NCBI GenBank assembly: GCA_934501535.1
Contig: CAKSUM010000001.1
Coordinates: 248,001-312,000, forward strand
Length of the DNA stretch: 64,000 nucleotides
Source: an uncultured Clostridia bacterium
GTDB taxonomy: Bacteria; Bacillota; Clostridia; UBA1381
Direction: 5' to 3'
Part shown: one piece after another, positions 42,261-52,963 of the stretch
How positions within the stretch are numbered: the first letter of the stretch is position 1
How the letters are laid out: the number at the start of each line of letters is the position of its first letter
Notes under the pieces: generated by a model
The model's database searches: none
Told to the model about the DNA's origin: nothing
The model's input: only the letters and a program-made list of their open reading frames with translations
Program-made: the position numbers and the translations under genes

Positions 42261-43850
42261 CTATATTCTTTGATATTTCAGCTTATCAATATACCCTTCC
42301 ATAAATTTATTAAATCCGCAAACGCCGGCATCTGACGGATACAATGTTTTTTCCTTTACATTTTTAAATACATCTTCGCTTAAAAATTTGGCAAGCGTTT
42401 TGCCGGTATCCGAATCCATATATGCGGCAAGTACAGCCACGCCCCATGCGCCGCCCTCACCTGCCGTATCCATAACCGTAACCGACGTATTCAGTCCGTC
42501 GGCAAGGTACTGCTGTGCAACGCCGGAAACCTTGAACAGTCCGCCGTGTGCGCAGAATTTCTTTGCCGATATTTTCTCTTTTTGCAGCAGAATATCATTC
42601 CCCATTCTCAGCGCCGCAAAAACGGAATATATTTGCGTCCGGAAAAAGTCCGCAATTCCACCGCGCGATTCCGGCAAGCGCATAAACATCGGAATACCGT
42701 GCCGAACATCTGCAATCGGCTCTGCCGCCAAAAAGTTAAATTCCGTCATTCCGCCGCAGTCTTCTCTGCCGCTTAACGAATTGCGGTATAAGGTTTCACA
42801 CAGTTCGGGGATTTGCATGGGTTTTCCGATAAGCTCTGCAAATTCGCCGAAAAGTCTGACCCAAAAATCAAGCTCGGAACAGCCGTTATTGCTGTGTATC
42901 ATTGCAACCGGCAATCCGTCGGGCGTTGCAGTTATGTCAATCTGCGGATAGACATTCTTTATCGGCTTGTCCAAAACAAGCATGGAAAATATTGATGTTC
43001 CGGCAGATATATTGCCCGTTCCCGGCAAAATGCTGTTGGTGCAAACCATTCCCGAGGCGGCATCTCCCTCCGGCGGACACAGCGGTATTCCGGCTTCAAG
43101 GTCGCCGTCCGGGTCTATCAGCTTTGCGCCCGCTGCCGTGAGAACCGCACCCTTTTCGCCTGCGCGCAGCACCTTCGGCAGCAAATTGCTTAAATTCAGC
43201 GAATAACCTTTTTCCTCCGCCAATGCATTGAATGTATCAATCATTGTTTTATCATAATCGCAGCCCGACAGCGGAAAAATCCCCGACGCCTCACAGACAC
43301 CTGTTTCATGCCTTCCCGTCAGAAGAAAATGAACATACCCCGACAGCGTTGTTATCTTATCGATTTTCGGGATATGGTTTTCTCCGTTCAGAATTGCCTG
43401 GTACAGATGCGCCGCGCTCCAGCGCATCGGCATATTAAAATGCAGCTTTTGCGTCAAAATCTCAGCCGCCTCGCCTGCCGTGGTATTTCTCCATGTTCTG
43501 AAACGGGTCAGCAATCTGCCGTTCCGGTCAAGCGGCAGATACCCGTGCATCATTCCCGAAACACCTATCGAATTAAATCTTTTTAACGTCACACCGTATT
43601 TTTGTTGGAAATTTTCCTTTAATAATAAGTAGCAATCGGCAAGACCGTCCGTTATTTCCGATTCGTTGTAAGACCAGTATCCGTCCTCAAATTTACTGCT
43701 CCATTCATGGCTGCTCACCGCCAGCACCTTGAAATTTTTATCGATAATTACTCCCTTTATTCTTGTCGAACCAAATTCTATTCCGAGGAACAGATTTTCC
43801 ATGTCATTATTATTCATATTGTTTGTATGATATATTGCCGAATATATCAA
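42261..43850 (-). CDS. FGGY-family carbohydrate kinase, ribulokinase-like
   Basis: A 529-residue ASKHA kinase: the N-terminal phosphate loop FLGIEFGSTRIKGVI, catalytic Asp region SGMMHGYL, GEGGAWGVAVLAAY near the C-terminus. Next to araD it most likely phosphorylates L-ribulose, though it is not of the classical AraB type. The best start is TTG 43850 with AAAGGAG four bases upstream; in-frame ATG codons at 43817 and 43802 have no such site. Confidence 0.85.
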   Translation of the reverse strand: MIYSAIYHTNNMNNNDMENLFLGIEFGSTRIKGVIIDKNFKVLAVSSHEWSSKFEDGYWSYNESEITDGLADCYLLLKENFQQKYGVTLKRFNSIGVSGMMHGYLPLDRNGRLLTRFRTWRNTTAGEAAEILTQKLHFNMPMRWSAAHLYQAILNGENHIPKIDKITTLSGYVHFLLTGRHETGVCEASGIFPLSGCDYDKTMIDTFNALAEEKGYSLNLSNLLPKVLRAGEKGAVLTAAGAKLIDPDGDLEAGIPLCPPEGDAASGMVCTNSILPGTGNISAGTSIFSMLVLDKPIKNVYPQIDITATPDGLPVAMIHSNNGCSELDFWVRLFGEFAELIGKPMQIPELCETLYRNSLSGREDCGGMTEFNFLAAEPIADVRHGIPMFMRLPESRGGIADFFRTQIYSVFAALRMGNDILLQKEKISAKKFCAHGGLFKVSGVAQQYLADGLNTSVTVMDTAGEGGAWGVAVLAAYMDSDTGKTLAKFLSEDVFKNVKEKTLYPSDAGVCGFNKFMEGYIDKLKYQRI

Positions 43851-43913
43851 TACGCTCCTTTCCTTATCCGCAAAAGAACCAACCGCGAAAACTCTCCGGT
43901 TCTGCCTTTCCTG

Positions 43914-46900
43914 CTATTTTATTTTCACTCCGTTTACATAAATTTCGTATGCGTCTTCACAGGCAAAGGTGTCATGGTAAACCGAATCCCCGTCGGTATC
44001 AGCAACCTTAAAGTACGTAAGCCTGCCTTCGGAATTATACGCACAAATTATTGCTTTTCCGTTTGATACATTTGTTCTTCCTTCAACGCTGACCGCATTT
44101 CCCGTCACTGTAACCTTCGGCGCAAAGTTTGCAGACATTGTCAGCTCCGGCGTCATATCCTCCGCGCCGTTCCAGAAAAACATCTTGATTTCATCGGAAT
44201 TTTCCGTCACACTGCTTATGTCAAGAGTTGTCTCATTGCCGCTGTATATTTTCCGGTCAAACATTTTAAAGCCGGTCAACGTACCGTCTTTGTACCCCGC
44301 CGCATACATTTTTCCGATAACCGAATTTTGCGGATTTATCACTACCGAACCGTCCGTATATGCGATGTTGTTAAAATCACTCATCATGGCTTTATAAACC
44401 TCATTTGCCAGAACGGTATATCCGCGGTTTGTCAGATGTACCGAGTCGCTGAGCAGTTTTTTGTCCGTTATAAGCGAGCGCATATCAATGAGCTTTGCAC
44501 CCAATTCAGCCGCCGTTCTCGTTATAGGCTCTCTCTGATAAAGATTAACATTGTCGGTCTGCCAATTGTCAGCCGGTGTAATCATAACATAAATCTGCGG
44601 ATTTGACGAAAGATTTTTATATGATGAAACAAGCTTTTTATACTCCTCATAAAAAACCTCCGACCGCTCGCTGTCGGTCACTTCGTAAACATCATTTGCA
44701 CCGAGCATAATAATTACCGTATCCGGATTATACTCAAGACTTTCCGTATACTTTGCTTCACTTATATACTGCGGATTGCGTTCCGTGTTATAATCGGTGA
44801 CGGCTCTGCCGCCTACGCCGAAGTTCTTAACCTCATACTCATATCCGAGCAGCGTCTGAAGCACTGCCGGATATTTAAAGCATGCGTCTTTTGCGCCGTG
44901 TCCCTCCGTCAGACTGTCGCCCACGCAGGCAACTTTATATTTTTTTGCGGGAATTGTCATGTCCGCGCGCTTTGAGCTGAATGTATCTTTAAGAGTTCCT
45001 TGTTCGTTTCCGTCAAACAGATACCCCTCTGCATATGCGACATTATCAGCAGGATAAACAGCTGTTGTTATCCCGTTTCCATGCAGCGTTTCTGCATTTA
45101 AAAATCCGCCGTTTTCATCATAGAATACGGTAACCAGCGTCATTTCCTCCGCACCGTATTCCTCCGCATCAAACGATACGTTTATACTGTCATTATCCTT
45201 TTCAACATAACTCTCACTCATCTCTCCGTAGAGTTTCAGATTATAAAATCTTGTTTCCGCAAGCAGCGACCCCAATGCAACCGGATATACTGCGTTATCC
45301 GCCATTTCTCCGAGGCGGCTGTCCTTAAAGCTGTCAGACCATTTTTGCTTTGTGCCGTCTGCGTACGAAAGTGTGGTTGTCCAGCTTACGGTATTTGCGT
45401 CATAATCAAATGCGACATCGTAGTGCACCGCAGAATATGCCTTTGTAAAGTCGGCAGGATCTGCGCTTAATACTCCGCTTGACAGAACGATACTGTTGTG
45501 CGAAGTATTTCCCAGTGCGGTATCCGTTTCGTCCGAGAACCAATTATATTTAACCGCAAAGGGCGTATTTGCATTTACGGTGCCCTCTGTCCTGCCTTCT
45601 CGGTTTGCATTTGCCGTACCGTCACCGTTTACTCCGGTGCAGAATGTGTAAAACGAGCTTTGGTCTTTATTTACAAGCAAATTGAGGTACGGGCGTGCTC
45701 CGGCATTGTTAGGCTTTGCGTCAACCGTCACACGTGTGAGCCTTTTGATTTTTCGCGTTTCCTGCATCAGGTTTACGGTCGCCGGAGAAAAAACACTGCT
45801 CCCCGACACATACAAACCGTTTTCCGTAAGGTCATTCATTTTCACAAAAGCATATGCGCCTTCGGGTTTCTGTGAATTAATTCTGTCCGACATAACCCAG
45901 CTGTAGCCGTCATTTTCGGCTATTTTGGGCGTATTTCCGGCAGTATATGCCTTTTCAAAGGTGAGCCTTTGCGCAAAACTTGCCGCCGGTGAGTCAAAGT
46001 AACCGTCAAAATCATCGGATATTACGGGCGTCTGCGCATATGTACCGTAAATTCTGACATTGGATATTGACATGCTGTTCGTTCCGGCTCCCAGCGCTAT
46101 CGGATATTTTGCATTATCTATCATGTCGGACAGGCTGTTGTCAACAAAGGAATCCGACCATTTGTATGCCGGCTTTTCCGAGTCTCTCGGAATAACGTTT
46201 ACCGTCCAGCTGACAGTGTTTGTATCTGTGTCAAATTCAACGTCCCACTGCGCTGTACTGTAATTATTGCCGAATTTTCCGTCCGATGGTCCGTACGGTC
46301 CGCATATTGTTTTATTTGTTATATTTCCGCCGGAGGACTGCGTCAGCATATTGTCGCCCGTATAAATAATATCGGTGTTGATTGAACCGCCGCTGTATGA
46401 CACATTGTTCATTTTTCTCACGTACGGCGTATATGTCCTCGTGGTGTACGCATTGTTATCCGACCACCAGCTGTCGCCCTCCATGTTGAACGCATAGCAC
46501 GCCTCCTGGTTTGAGTCCAGCAAAAGCGGGACATACGCTCTCTGCCGCGCAGTGTCGGGATTTATAACGTCAAACTTAATTCTTGTGATTTTTTCAAAAT
46601 TTTTTCCGCCTATATCCATCACGGACATTGCGGTTTTGGAGGCATTTCCGGCATAAACATACAGCTTTCCGTCTTCTGCCCATGACTTTGAATTTGAAGC
46701 ATTTGCACCGAAATGTCTGTCCGAGGTAAACCAGCTGTGACCGTCCGATGAAATCACCGTGTTCTTTATACCGTCGGTAAAGGAAAGCTTGTTTGATGAA
46801 TTATATTCCGTTGAAGCCGTAAAATCATCATAAATAAGCGGTTTCTCGGCGATTTTTCCGTATATGCGGACATTTGCATAGCCGCACGTATTGGTATGTG

Positions 46901-47723
46901 CGCCGAACGCTGCCGGGTATTTCATGTTCGCGAGCATATCGGGGAGGTCATCATCGACAAAGCTGTCCGACCATGTATATGCAGTGTACGCCGAGCTGTA
47001 CGGCGTCAGAGTTACCGTCCAGCTGACGCGGTTATTCTCCGTATCGAATGAAACGTCCCAGTGTGCGCTTTTGTATTCATATCCGAATTTTCCGTCATCT
47101 TTTCCGAACGGACCGCAAATCGTCAAATTATTTGTATCGGTATTCACGTTCTCCGGAGTGTCCGGTAAAATTGAAGTATCTATCTTACCGTTACGGTACG
47201 AATAATTCTGATACTTCCGTACAAACGGTGTACGCACCCTTGTGGTTTTCTTATTATCGTCCTCCCACCAAGAGTCGCCGCCTATGTAAAAGCAGTACGC
47301 CGCCTGCTCGTTTCCGTCGGCAAGCAGTGCCGCCACCGAGCGCATACGGTCATTGGGCGACGGATTAATTACGTCAAAACTGATTTTTGTTATCTTCTCT
47401 ATCGATATCGCCCCCGTGTCTGCATTTACCATGGCATTCGGCGACGTATTGCCGGCATATACATACATAGTTCCGCCGTTTATCCACGCAGACGATTTTG
47501 CGCTGTCCGCTCCGTATATCACAGATGACGGCTTAAAGCTCATTTCACCGTCTTTGCACAAAATTCCGTTCATATTAAAGAGCATTTTATTATCCTGTGT
47601 ATAATCGCTTGTATAATCCGAAAAATCAATAATCGGATTTTCTTCCGCCGCAGCAAAAATCTGCACCTGCATCGACGTCAGTATCAAAGACACCGCGGCA
47701 AAAAAAGATAATATTCTTTTCAT
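43914..47723 (-). CDS. Large secreted protein with three repeated domains and a SGNH esterase domain
   Basis: A 1269-residue exported protein with signal peptide (MKRILSFFAAVSLILTS). Three copies of an unnamed domain of about 265 residues lie at about 30-295, 296-560 and 561-845; each has an HWDV-SW-T-V core and a KYP-A-G-N end. A SGNH hydrolase domain follows (GDSLTEGHG near 934, GANDVY near 1006, DSVHLTNRG near 1095). The C-terminal module (IKMFFWNGAEDM) is common on such proteins. SGNH domains often remove acetyl or methyl groups from pectin or hemicellulose. No SLH domain is present, so attachment to the wall may be indirect. Confidence 0.85.
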   Translation of the reverse strand: MKRILSFFAAVSLILTSMQVQIFAAAEENPIIDFSDYTSDYTQDNKMLFNMNGILCKDGEMSFKPSSVIYGADSAKSSAWINGGTMYVYAGNTSPNAMVNADTGAISIEKITKISFDVINPSPNDRMRSVAALLADGNEQAAYCFYIGGDSWWEDDNKKTTRVRTPFVRKYQNYSYRNGKIDTSILPDTPENVNTDTNNLTICGPFGKDDGKFGYEYKSAHWDVSFDTENNRVSWTVTLTPYSSAYTAYTWSDSFVDDDLPDMLANMKYPAAFGAHTNTCGYANVRIYGKIAEKPLIYDDFTASTEYNSSNKLSFTDGIKNTVISSDGHSWFTSDRHFGANASNSKSWAEDGKLYVYAGNASKTAMSVMDIGGKNFEKITRIKFDVINPDTARQRAYVPLLLDSNQEACYAFNMEGDSWWSDNNAYTTRTYTPYVRKMNNVSYSGGSINTDIIYTGDNMLTQSSGGNITNKTICGPYGPSDGKFGNNYSTAQWDVEFDTDTNTVSWTVNVIPRDSEKPAYKWSDSFVDNSLSDMIDNAKYPIALGAGTNSMSISNVRIYGTYAQTPVISDDFDGYFDSPAASFAQRLTFEKAYTAGNTPKIAENDGYSWVMSDRINSQKPEGAYAFVKMNDLTENGLYVSGSSVFSPATVNLMQETRKIKRLTRVTVDAKPNNAGARPYLNLLVNKDQSSFYTFCTGVNGDGTANANREGRTEGTVNANTPFAVKYNWFSDETDTALGNTSHNSIVLSSGVLSADPADFTKAYSAVHYDVAFDYDANTVSWTTTLSYADGTKQKWSDSFKDSRLGEMADNAVYPVALGSLLAETRFYNLKLYGEMSESYVEKDNDSINVSFDAEEYGAEEMTLVTVFYDENGGFLNAETLHGNGITTAVYPADNVAYAEGYLFDGNEQGTLKDTFSSKRADMTIPAKKYKVACVGDSLTEGHGAKDACFKYPAVLQTLLGYEYEVKNFGVGGRAVTDYNTERNPQYISEAKYTESLEYNPDTVIIMLGANDVYEVTDSERSEVFYEEYKKLVSSYKNLSSNPQIYVMITPADNWQTDNVNLYQREPITRTAAELGAKLIDMRSLITDKKLLSDSVHLTNRGYTVLANEVYKAMMSDFNNIAYTDGSVVINPQNSVIGKMYAAGYKDGTLTGFKMFDRKIYSGNETTLDISSVTENSDEIKMFFWNGAEDMTPELTMSANFAPKVTVTGNAVSVEGRTNVSNGKAIICAYNSEGRLTYFKVADTDGDSVYHDTFACEDAYEIYVNGVKIK

Positions 47724-47765
47724 TAATCTTCCTCCCTTTTATTAAAACTTATAGCACTCCGCAAT

Positions 47766-47810
47766 GCGGCAAAAATCCGCCGTGAGTACTGCTCAGCCGA
47801 TTTTCGCCGC
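47766..47810. repeat. Inverted repeat between two surface genes
   Basis: GCGGCAAAAATC (47766-47777) and GATTTTCGCCGC (47799-47810), 11 of 12 pairs, loop of 21 bases. There is no T-run on the minus strand after it, so termination is uncertain; it may be a processing or stability element between 47826 and 47723. Confidence 0.5.
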
Positions 47811-47825
47811 GGCAGCAGAGTGTAT

Positions 47826-50672
47826 TTATCTGTCAAAATTGTAAATAACGTATTGTCTGCCTGCGCCCATGTACGCCCTTACCACAACCTTCGACGCGCG
47901 CTTTGTTCCGTACTGCTTGACCGAACGCAAATCGTCGATTGAACCGTTGCGCACGGTTATTTTGCCGCCATCTTCCTCATACAGGATTACGCCGCCCATC
48001 ATCCATGCGTCGCTCGCCATGTATCCGGTCGCGCGGATTTCACGTTTATCCCCGTCGGTGAACGCTCCTCTTTGCAGGACAAACTCACGCGTGCCCAGCA
48101 CTTCGTAGACTTCAAAAAAGTCATTGTAATACTCGTCATTTGTATGAACCGCGTCTCTCACATCGGGCAGGGTTGACGGACTTATTTTATTTCCGTTATA
48201 TAACAGATTTTTGATTTTTGTTACTTCATAGGTTTCGTTAGAACCGTAAAGGTAAATCATTTGACCCTTTTCCACGCCGTTCATGATGTTCAGGTCCTCC
48301 GACCAGTACTCTTTTACCGTACCCATCTGCGCTACGCGTATTTTCAGTACGGGCTGACCGTCATCGTTTATCCCAACGGTGGTTCTGTCAAACATTACCG
48401 GAGCAAGATTTCCGCTGTAGCTTGTACCCATTTCGTCCTCAGACGCCGTATCATCATACCACACTGCAAGCTGCGGTTTTAAATCATCTGCGTCAAAAAT
48501 GTCCATTTCCACATTGCGGTAAGTTGTGCCGGAGCTTATCGTCACACGCTTGAATTTTTCGGTATCTGCCGTTTCGGTTGTCGGCACTTTGAAAACCTTA
48601 AGCGGTGTAAAATATCTTCCGCGCCAGGTTTCAACCGCATCGCAAAGCAACGCATGGCTTGAACTTTCCGAATAAAACCTCTGTCCTGCCGTTTCCATGC
48701 GGCGGAGATGATTTTCGGCATAACCTGCCGCAACTCCCTTTTCGGCGGTTACGGTTTCAAACTCCTCCAGCTCATCATTTTCATTCATCTTATATTTTAC
48801 CGGCTGCTGATACTCAAAACCGTGCCCCATAAAGCTCGCCGATTCGGTCAGCTTCTGCGCAATTTTTATCGGTTTTATCCGTATCCCGTTGATACGTAAA
48901 TTATCCGCGAGTTTATATTTCCCGGTTTTTCCGCCTTCGGTCAGCATCATTACGTTGTTCACCGCGTCATCGTCACCGAAATACACCTTGATTATGTATC
49001 CGTAGTGCCATTCCTTGTCTGTTTCTTTTAAAGCCGCGATGTTCCCCATGCAGTCGAGCATAAATTCCGTTTCTTCCGAAATTAATATGTCCGCCCATGC
49101 ACTGTCAAAGCAGTTGCTTGCCGCAACCGTATACGTGCCGCAATCAAGCGTTATTTCAAAATCTTCTTTATTTTTATTCAAAATCTTTCCCGAAACGGTA
49201 TTCTGTGAGCATATTATTTTAATAAAGCAGACGCCCTTTCGCGGAATAATGTTGTTTCCGCTCCGTTCAAGACCTCCGTACGGGACAGCAACGCTTATTA
49301 TGCTGTTCTTTGAAATTCCGGATAAGCTGTATTTTCCGCTGCTGTCCTCTACGGTGCTTTTTTTGCCGCTGCTGTCATAAACTTCAACATATGATGTGCT
49401 GAAATCAATACTTATCATTCCGCTGTCCGCAAAATAAATCTCCCCGTTTTCTCCCGATACGGCTGCGTTTTTTATGTGATAATTATTGTATTCCTCTATA
49501 ATTGCCACAGAATATGCCGCACCTAAATCATTTGAAACAACAGTTATTTTTCCGTCACCAATCTCGAATATATCATTACCGTAATCGGCGGTCGGCACCA
49601 TACCGTTATAAATCAGCGTATATTCGGGAGCGAGCTTAACCTGTTTGCTGCGTCCGCCGCTGCTGTATGATATAACACCGTTTTGACAGCTCGGTTCATC
49701 GGCAGCCAATATGATTTTTTCCGTGACATTCTTATCCGCTGCCGCATAAATTAAATCTGAGCTGTCATTATCGTACCAGAAAATCATTTTGTATCCCAGA
49801 TACCGATTAAATCTCCCCTCGGGGTCATGATAATATCTGCCGTTGATTACGAGATTATCCGACCTTACAATATTGCCGTTCAGGTCACAGATGTTATTCT
49901 GCGTCACAATTCCCGTGTCTTGGCATACATTATGATACTTCAGCATTACCGTTTCACCGCTGCCGCCGACCGTAAATGTACCGTTGATGTAATCTGCCGA
50001 CGCAACCGGCGCGGAAAGCGCCTTATACAGCATTTTTGCAAATTCCATTCTGGTCAGCGCCTTTCGGTTTCCCACATGCACGTTTTTCGTTATATTCAGT
50101 CTGTCCGCAATTTCATAATATCCGCTTAAATAACCCCCTGCAAGCGAGCAGTATTTCTCGGTATATCCCAGCGCATGAACCAGCATTATTATAGCTTCTT
50201 CATAGCTTAAAACGCTGTCGGGGTTAAAAGTGTTAGTAGGGTATCCGCTGATGATGCCGTTTTCAATCGCGGCATATACGGCATTTTTCTTTTCATAATC
50301 TTCCGTCACATCGTACAGCATACCCTCGCCCGGTGTATATTCCCTGTTTTCAAAGTCGATTGCGACAAGCTTTAATATACATTCAAGCGCGTCAATGCGG
50401 CTTATGAAAACCTGCGGCTTAAAATTATTCGCGGAATATGCGCCCATTATTCCCAGTTCTCTTAAAATGCCGATTTCTCTCATATCGTCCGCGTCATCGT
50501 AGAAAATACCTGCCTCAACGGCGGACTGAACTTCCTCTTTCGGGGCTTCGGTCAAAACGCCGTCCTTATATTCATCACCGGGACGGAACTCCGCGTCCTC
50601 TGCCGCGGAAATTCCCGACCCCTGCAGGGCAGCTGCGCACGCAAGCAATATAGCCGCTATTCTTTTTTTCAT
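47826..50672 (-). CDS. SLH-domain surface protein
   Basis: A 948-residue exported protein with signal peptide (MKKRIAAILLACAAALQG) and SLH modules near 60-220 (NGIISGYPTNTFNPDSVLS, YEEAIIMLVHALGY). The remainder is beta-rich and has no recognised enzyme domain; it resembles the S-layer protein at 7746-10325 in layout. It starts 5 bases after the preceding gene's stop, so it is co-translated with the SLH glycosidase. It probably provides a wall-bound scaffold. Confidence 0.85.
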   Translation of the reverse strand: MKKRIAAILLACAAALQGSGISAAEDAEFRPGDEYKDGVLTEAPKEEVQSAVEAGIFYDDADDMREIGILRELGIMGAYSANNFKPQVFISRIDALECILKLVAIDFENREYTPGEGMLYDVTEDYEKKNAVYAAIENGIISGYPTNTFNPDSVLSYEEAIIMLVHALGYTEKYCSLAGGYLSGYYEIADRLNITKNVHVGNRKALTRMEFAKMLYKALSAPVASADYINGTFTVGGSGETVMLKYHNVCQDTGIVTQNNICDLNGNIVRSDNLVINGRYYHDPEGRFNRYLGYKMIFWYDNDSSDLIYAAADKNVTEKIILAADEPSCQNGVISYSSGGRSKQVKLAPEYTLIYNGMVPTADYGNDIFEIGDGKITVVSNDLGAAYSVAIIEEYNNYHIKNAAVSGENGEIYFADSGMISIDFSTSYVEVYDSSGKKSTVEDSSGKYSLSGISKNSIISVAVPYGGLERSGNNIIPRKGVCFIKIICSQNTVSGKILNKNKEDFEITLDCGTYTVAASNCFDSAWADILISEETEFMLDCMGNIAALKETDKEWHYGYIIKVYFGDDDAVNNVMMLTEGGKTGKYKLADNLRINGIRIKPIKIAQKLTESASFMGHGFEYQQPVKYKMNENDELEEFETVTAEKGVAAGYAENHLRRMETAGQRFYSESSSHALLCDAVETWRGRYFTPLKVFKVPTTETADTEKFKRVTISSGTTYRNVEMDIFDADDLKPQLAVWYDDTASEDEMGTSYSGNLAPVMFDRTTVGINDDGQPVLKIRVAQMGTVKEYWSEDLNIMNGVEKGQMIYLYGSNETYEVTKIKNLLYNGNKISPSTLPDVRDAVHTNDEYYNDFFEVYEVLGTREFVLQRGAFTDGDKREIRATGYMASDAWMMGGVILYEEDGGKITVRNGSIDDLRSVKQYGTKRASKVVVRAYMGAGRQYVIYNFDR

Positions 50673-50677
50673 TGTCT

Positions 50678-52963
50678 TTACCCCTTTCTTTCCTTAAACA
50701 GCTGATATATAACTGACGCCGCTTCTGCTCTTGTCACAGCTTTATCGGTTTTTAAGCACCCGTTTTCATAAAGTCTGTTGAGATATTTCTTTCCTATACA
50801 ATATGCAAAGGCAGGCTTGTATTCCTCCGGAATATCACTGTACTGACCCGGTATCACGCTTGCATCATATGCGGCATCTCCGCAGGAAACCCCGTATTTA
50901 TAAAGCATCTCACAAAGCTCCGGTACCGTGACGGCATTATTCGGATAAAAGCTTTTGCCGTTTTCCATACCTTCAAAATAGAGTGCGTTGGCAAATTGAG
51001 CATACCAGTCACCTTCGCCGACATCGTCATAAACGCTCCCGGCGTAATCCGGCAGATTTAAGGTTTTACACAGCATTGCCGCAAGCTGTGCTTTCGTCAA
51101 AGCGTCATCGGGATAAAATTCGGTGTCCGTCTTGCCCGAAACGATACCTTTATCCTTTAAGTATGCAATTTCATTTTTTGCCCAATGATTTTCGGTATCG
51201 GAAAATGCACTGTCCATTTCTTCGGCGGTATCGTTTTGCGCGTCATCTTCCGCCTCGCCCGTCAACGCAGTTATGTTGTCGCCTGTTTCCAGCGTCAGCA
51301 CAACTATACACTGAGGATCCATATGATATTTACTGAAATTCGGCTCATTTTTTTCGGTTGTTTCTATTGTTGTAAGCGCGTCACATGCCGTATTATACGC
51401 AAAAGTCGCAAGATTAGGTGCGGTCAGCTTGCTTTCTCCGATAAGTGTGTAATTTACTCCGCCGAAATTAAAGTCTATATTCAAATCCCGGTGGTCCAGC
51501 TTATTGGTCAGAAAAATTTTAAGCTGATTTTTGCCCTTTCTCATGACAACGTTGGAAAAGGTTTCACCTTTATAAATGTCAAACTCCTTGTCCTCATCGC
51601 CTTTCCAGCACCACGGTGAATCTATTATTCTGTCGCCCAGATTTGCCTGGTACATGGTATAGAGTTTCTCCGTCGGCGTTTCGAGCCACTCTGTGTTATT
51701 CTTGAGTGACCAGAACCCCCACAGATGATACTGACACAGCGAATGTAAAACATTGCCTGCATACCATTCGCGCTGCATTGCCAGGTTTAAAAAGTGCGAT
51801 GTGGAAATAGCTGCCTTAAAATCATTTGAACCCGGGAAATCATTATGTGGAGGATCCCATTTTGCGCCCTCCGTACCAAGGATTTTTATGTCTTTCAGAT
51901 TTCCGTTTTCATCGCGTATGTCTTTTTCTTTTACAATATCATCAATTTCTTTTTTTATAATATCGATAAACCATAAATTCATTTCGGAGGTGTTTCCGTC
52001 ATAGTACGGGTGGAATGCGAACATATCGATAACATCAGCCAGATACGGCACAGTCTTTCGGTGCCACGAACGCCAGTTTGCGTCATCATCTTCATCAGCA
52101 GACATTCTTCCCCACGGCGCCGTGGTGCATGACATACAGATTTTAGCCTCCGGATCAACCCGTTTTATCGCTTCAATCTGAGGCCGGACAGCATTGATGT
52201 ACCACTGTCTGCCTTCCTCTGTGTATTTATCAACCTCATTGCCCATTTCCCAGCAAAAAACCTTTACGGGGTTTTCTATACCGTACTGTGCTCTCTTCTT
52301 TCCCCATTCCGTTGTCGGTGGGTCAAGCAGCAGGTGCGCAAAATTTTCCACTTCATCAACCGTATAAACATACGGAGAAATACAAGGCATAAATTCAGCG
52401 TCCGGATTATTTGCATAAATCATTTTGAGCTGCTCGATTATTCCCATTCGGTACGCCGGTGAACCCTCAAATCCGGCATACAAGCCATCGGTTACGGCAG
52501 GCGTGGCTTTTCTTGACTTAAGTTCGCCCAGGGTATACAGAAAATTCACGTGGTTGGCGGTAGTGCCGCCCCATCTGAACAGCGGAACATCACAAACCTT
52601 ATTCTGATACTCCAAAAAATCCTCTCGCAGTTCTCCGTCCTCAAAAAACTTATCGTAAACATCTTCGGCTTCATTATGGACACCGAACAGCTCCCTGTGA
52701 AGCTCTCTCGTTGCTCCGTAATTTACATGAACAGTAAGCTCACCCGTTTCATTAATAACATCGCGCTGCTCAAAGCTCAGTATTTCATATGCTTTTTCGT
52801 CATTTGCGTTAAAACCGCTCGCATCATTTCTGTATCCGGTATCCTTAAGAAACCATTCGGTTAATTCATCAAATGTCATGGATTTATTTTGAGCGAACAC
52901 TCCATACTGAGGCAGCATTGCTCCCGCCAAAAACAGACATAGCAGCCTGTGTGCTTTCTTCAT
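50678..52963 (-). CDS. SLH-anchored glycoside hydrolase, clan A (GH51/GH39-like)
   Basis: A 761-residue exported protein with signal peptide (MKKAHRLLCLFLAGAML). The (beta/alpha)8 domain has the acid/base Glu in FCWEMGNEVD (about 238) and the nucleophile Glu in KILGTEGAKW (about 365), with FAFHPYYDGN between. A beta-sandwich follows, then three SLH modules (about 590-761). Related enzymes release arabinofuranose or xylose residues. Its start overlaps the stop of the upstream SLH protein in TAATG. It is a paralog of the domain at 830-1270 of the 1596-residue protein. Confidence 0.82.
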   Translation of the reverse strand: MKKAHRLLCLFLAGAMLPQYGVFAQNKSMTFDELTEWFLKDTGYRNDASGFNANDEKAYEILSFEQRDVINETGELTVHVNYGATRELHRELFGVHNEAEDVYDKFFEDGELREDFLEYQNKVCDVPLFRWGGTTANHVNFLYTLGELKSRKATPAVTDGLYAGFEGSPAYRMGIIEQLKMIYANNPDAEFMPCISPYVYTVDEVENFAHLLLDPPTTEWGKKRAQYGIENPVKVFCWEMGNEVDKYTEEGRQWYINAVRPQIEAIKRVDPEAKICMSCTTAPWGRMSADEDDDANWRSWHRKTVPYLADVIDMFAFHPYYDGNTSEMNLWFIDIIKKEIDDIVKEKDIRDENGNLKDIKILGTEGAKWDPPHNDFPGSNDFKAAISTSHFLNLAMQREWYAGNVLHSLCQYHLWGFWSLKNNTEWLETPTEKLYTMYQANLGDRIIDSPWCWKGDEDKEFDIYKGETFSNVVMRKGKNQLKIFLTNKLDHRDLNIDFNFGGVNYTLIGESKLTAPNLATFAYNTACDALTTIETTEKNEPNFSKYHMDPQCIVVLTLETGDNITALTGEAEDDAQNDTAEEMDSAFSDTENHWAKNEIAYLKDKGIVSGKTDTEFYPDDALTKAQLAAMLCKTLNLPDYAGSVYDDVGEGDWYAQFANALYFEGMENGKSFYPNNAVTVPELCEMLYKYGVSCGDAAYDASVIPGQYSDIPEEYKPAFAYCIGKKYLNRLYENGCLKTDKAVTRAEAASVIYQLFKERKG

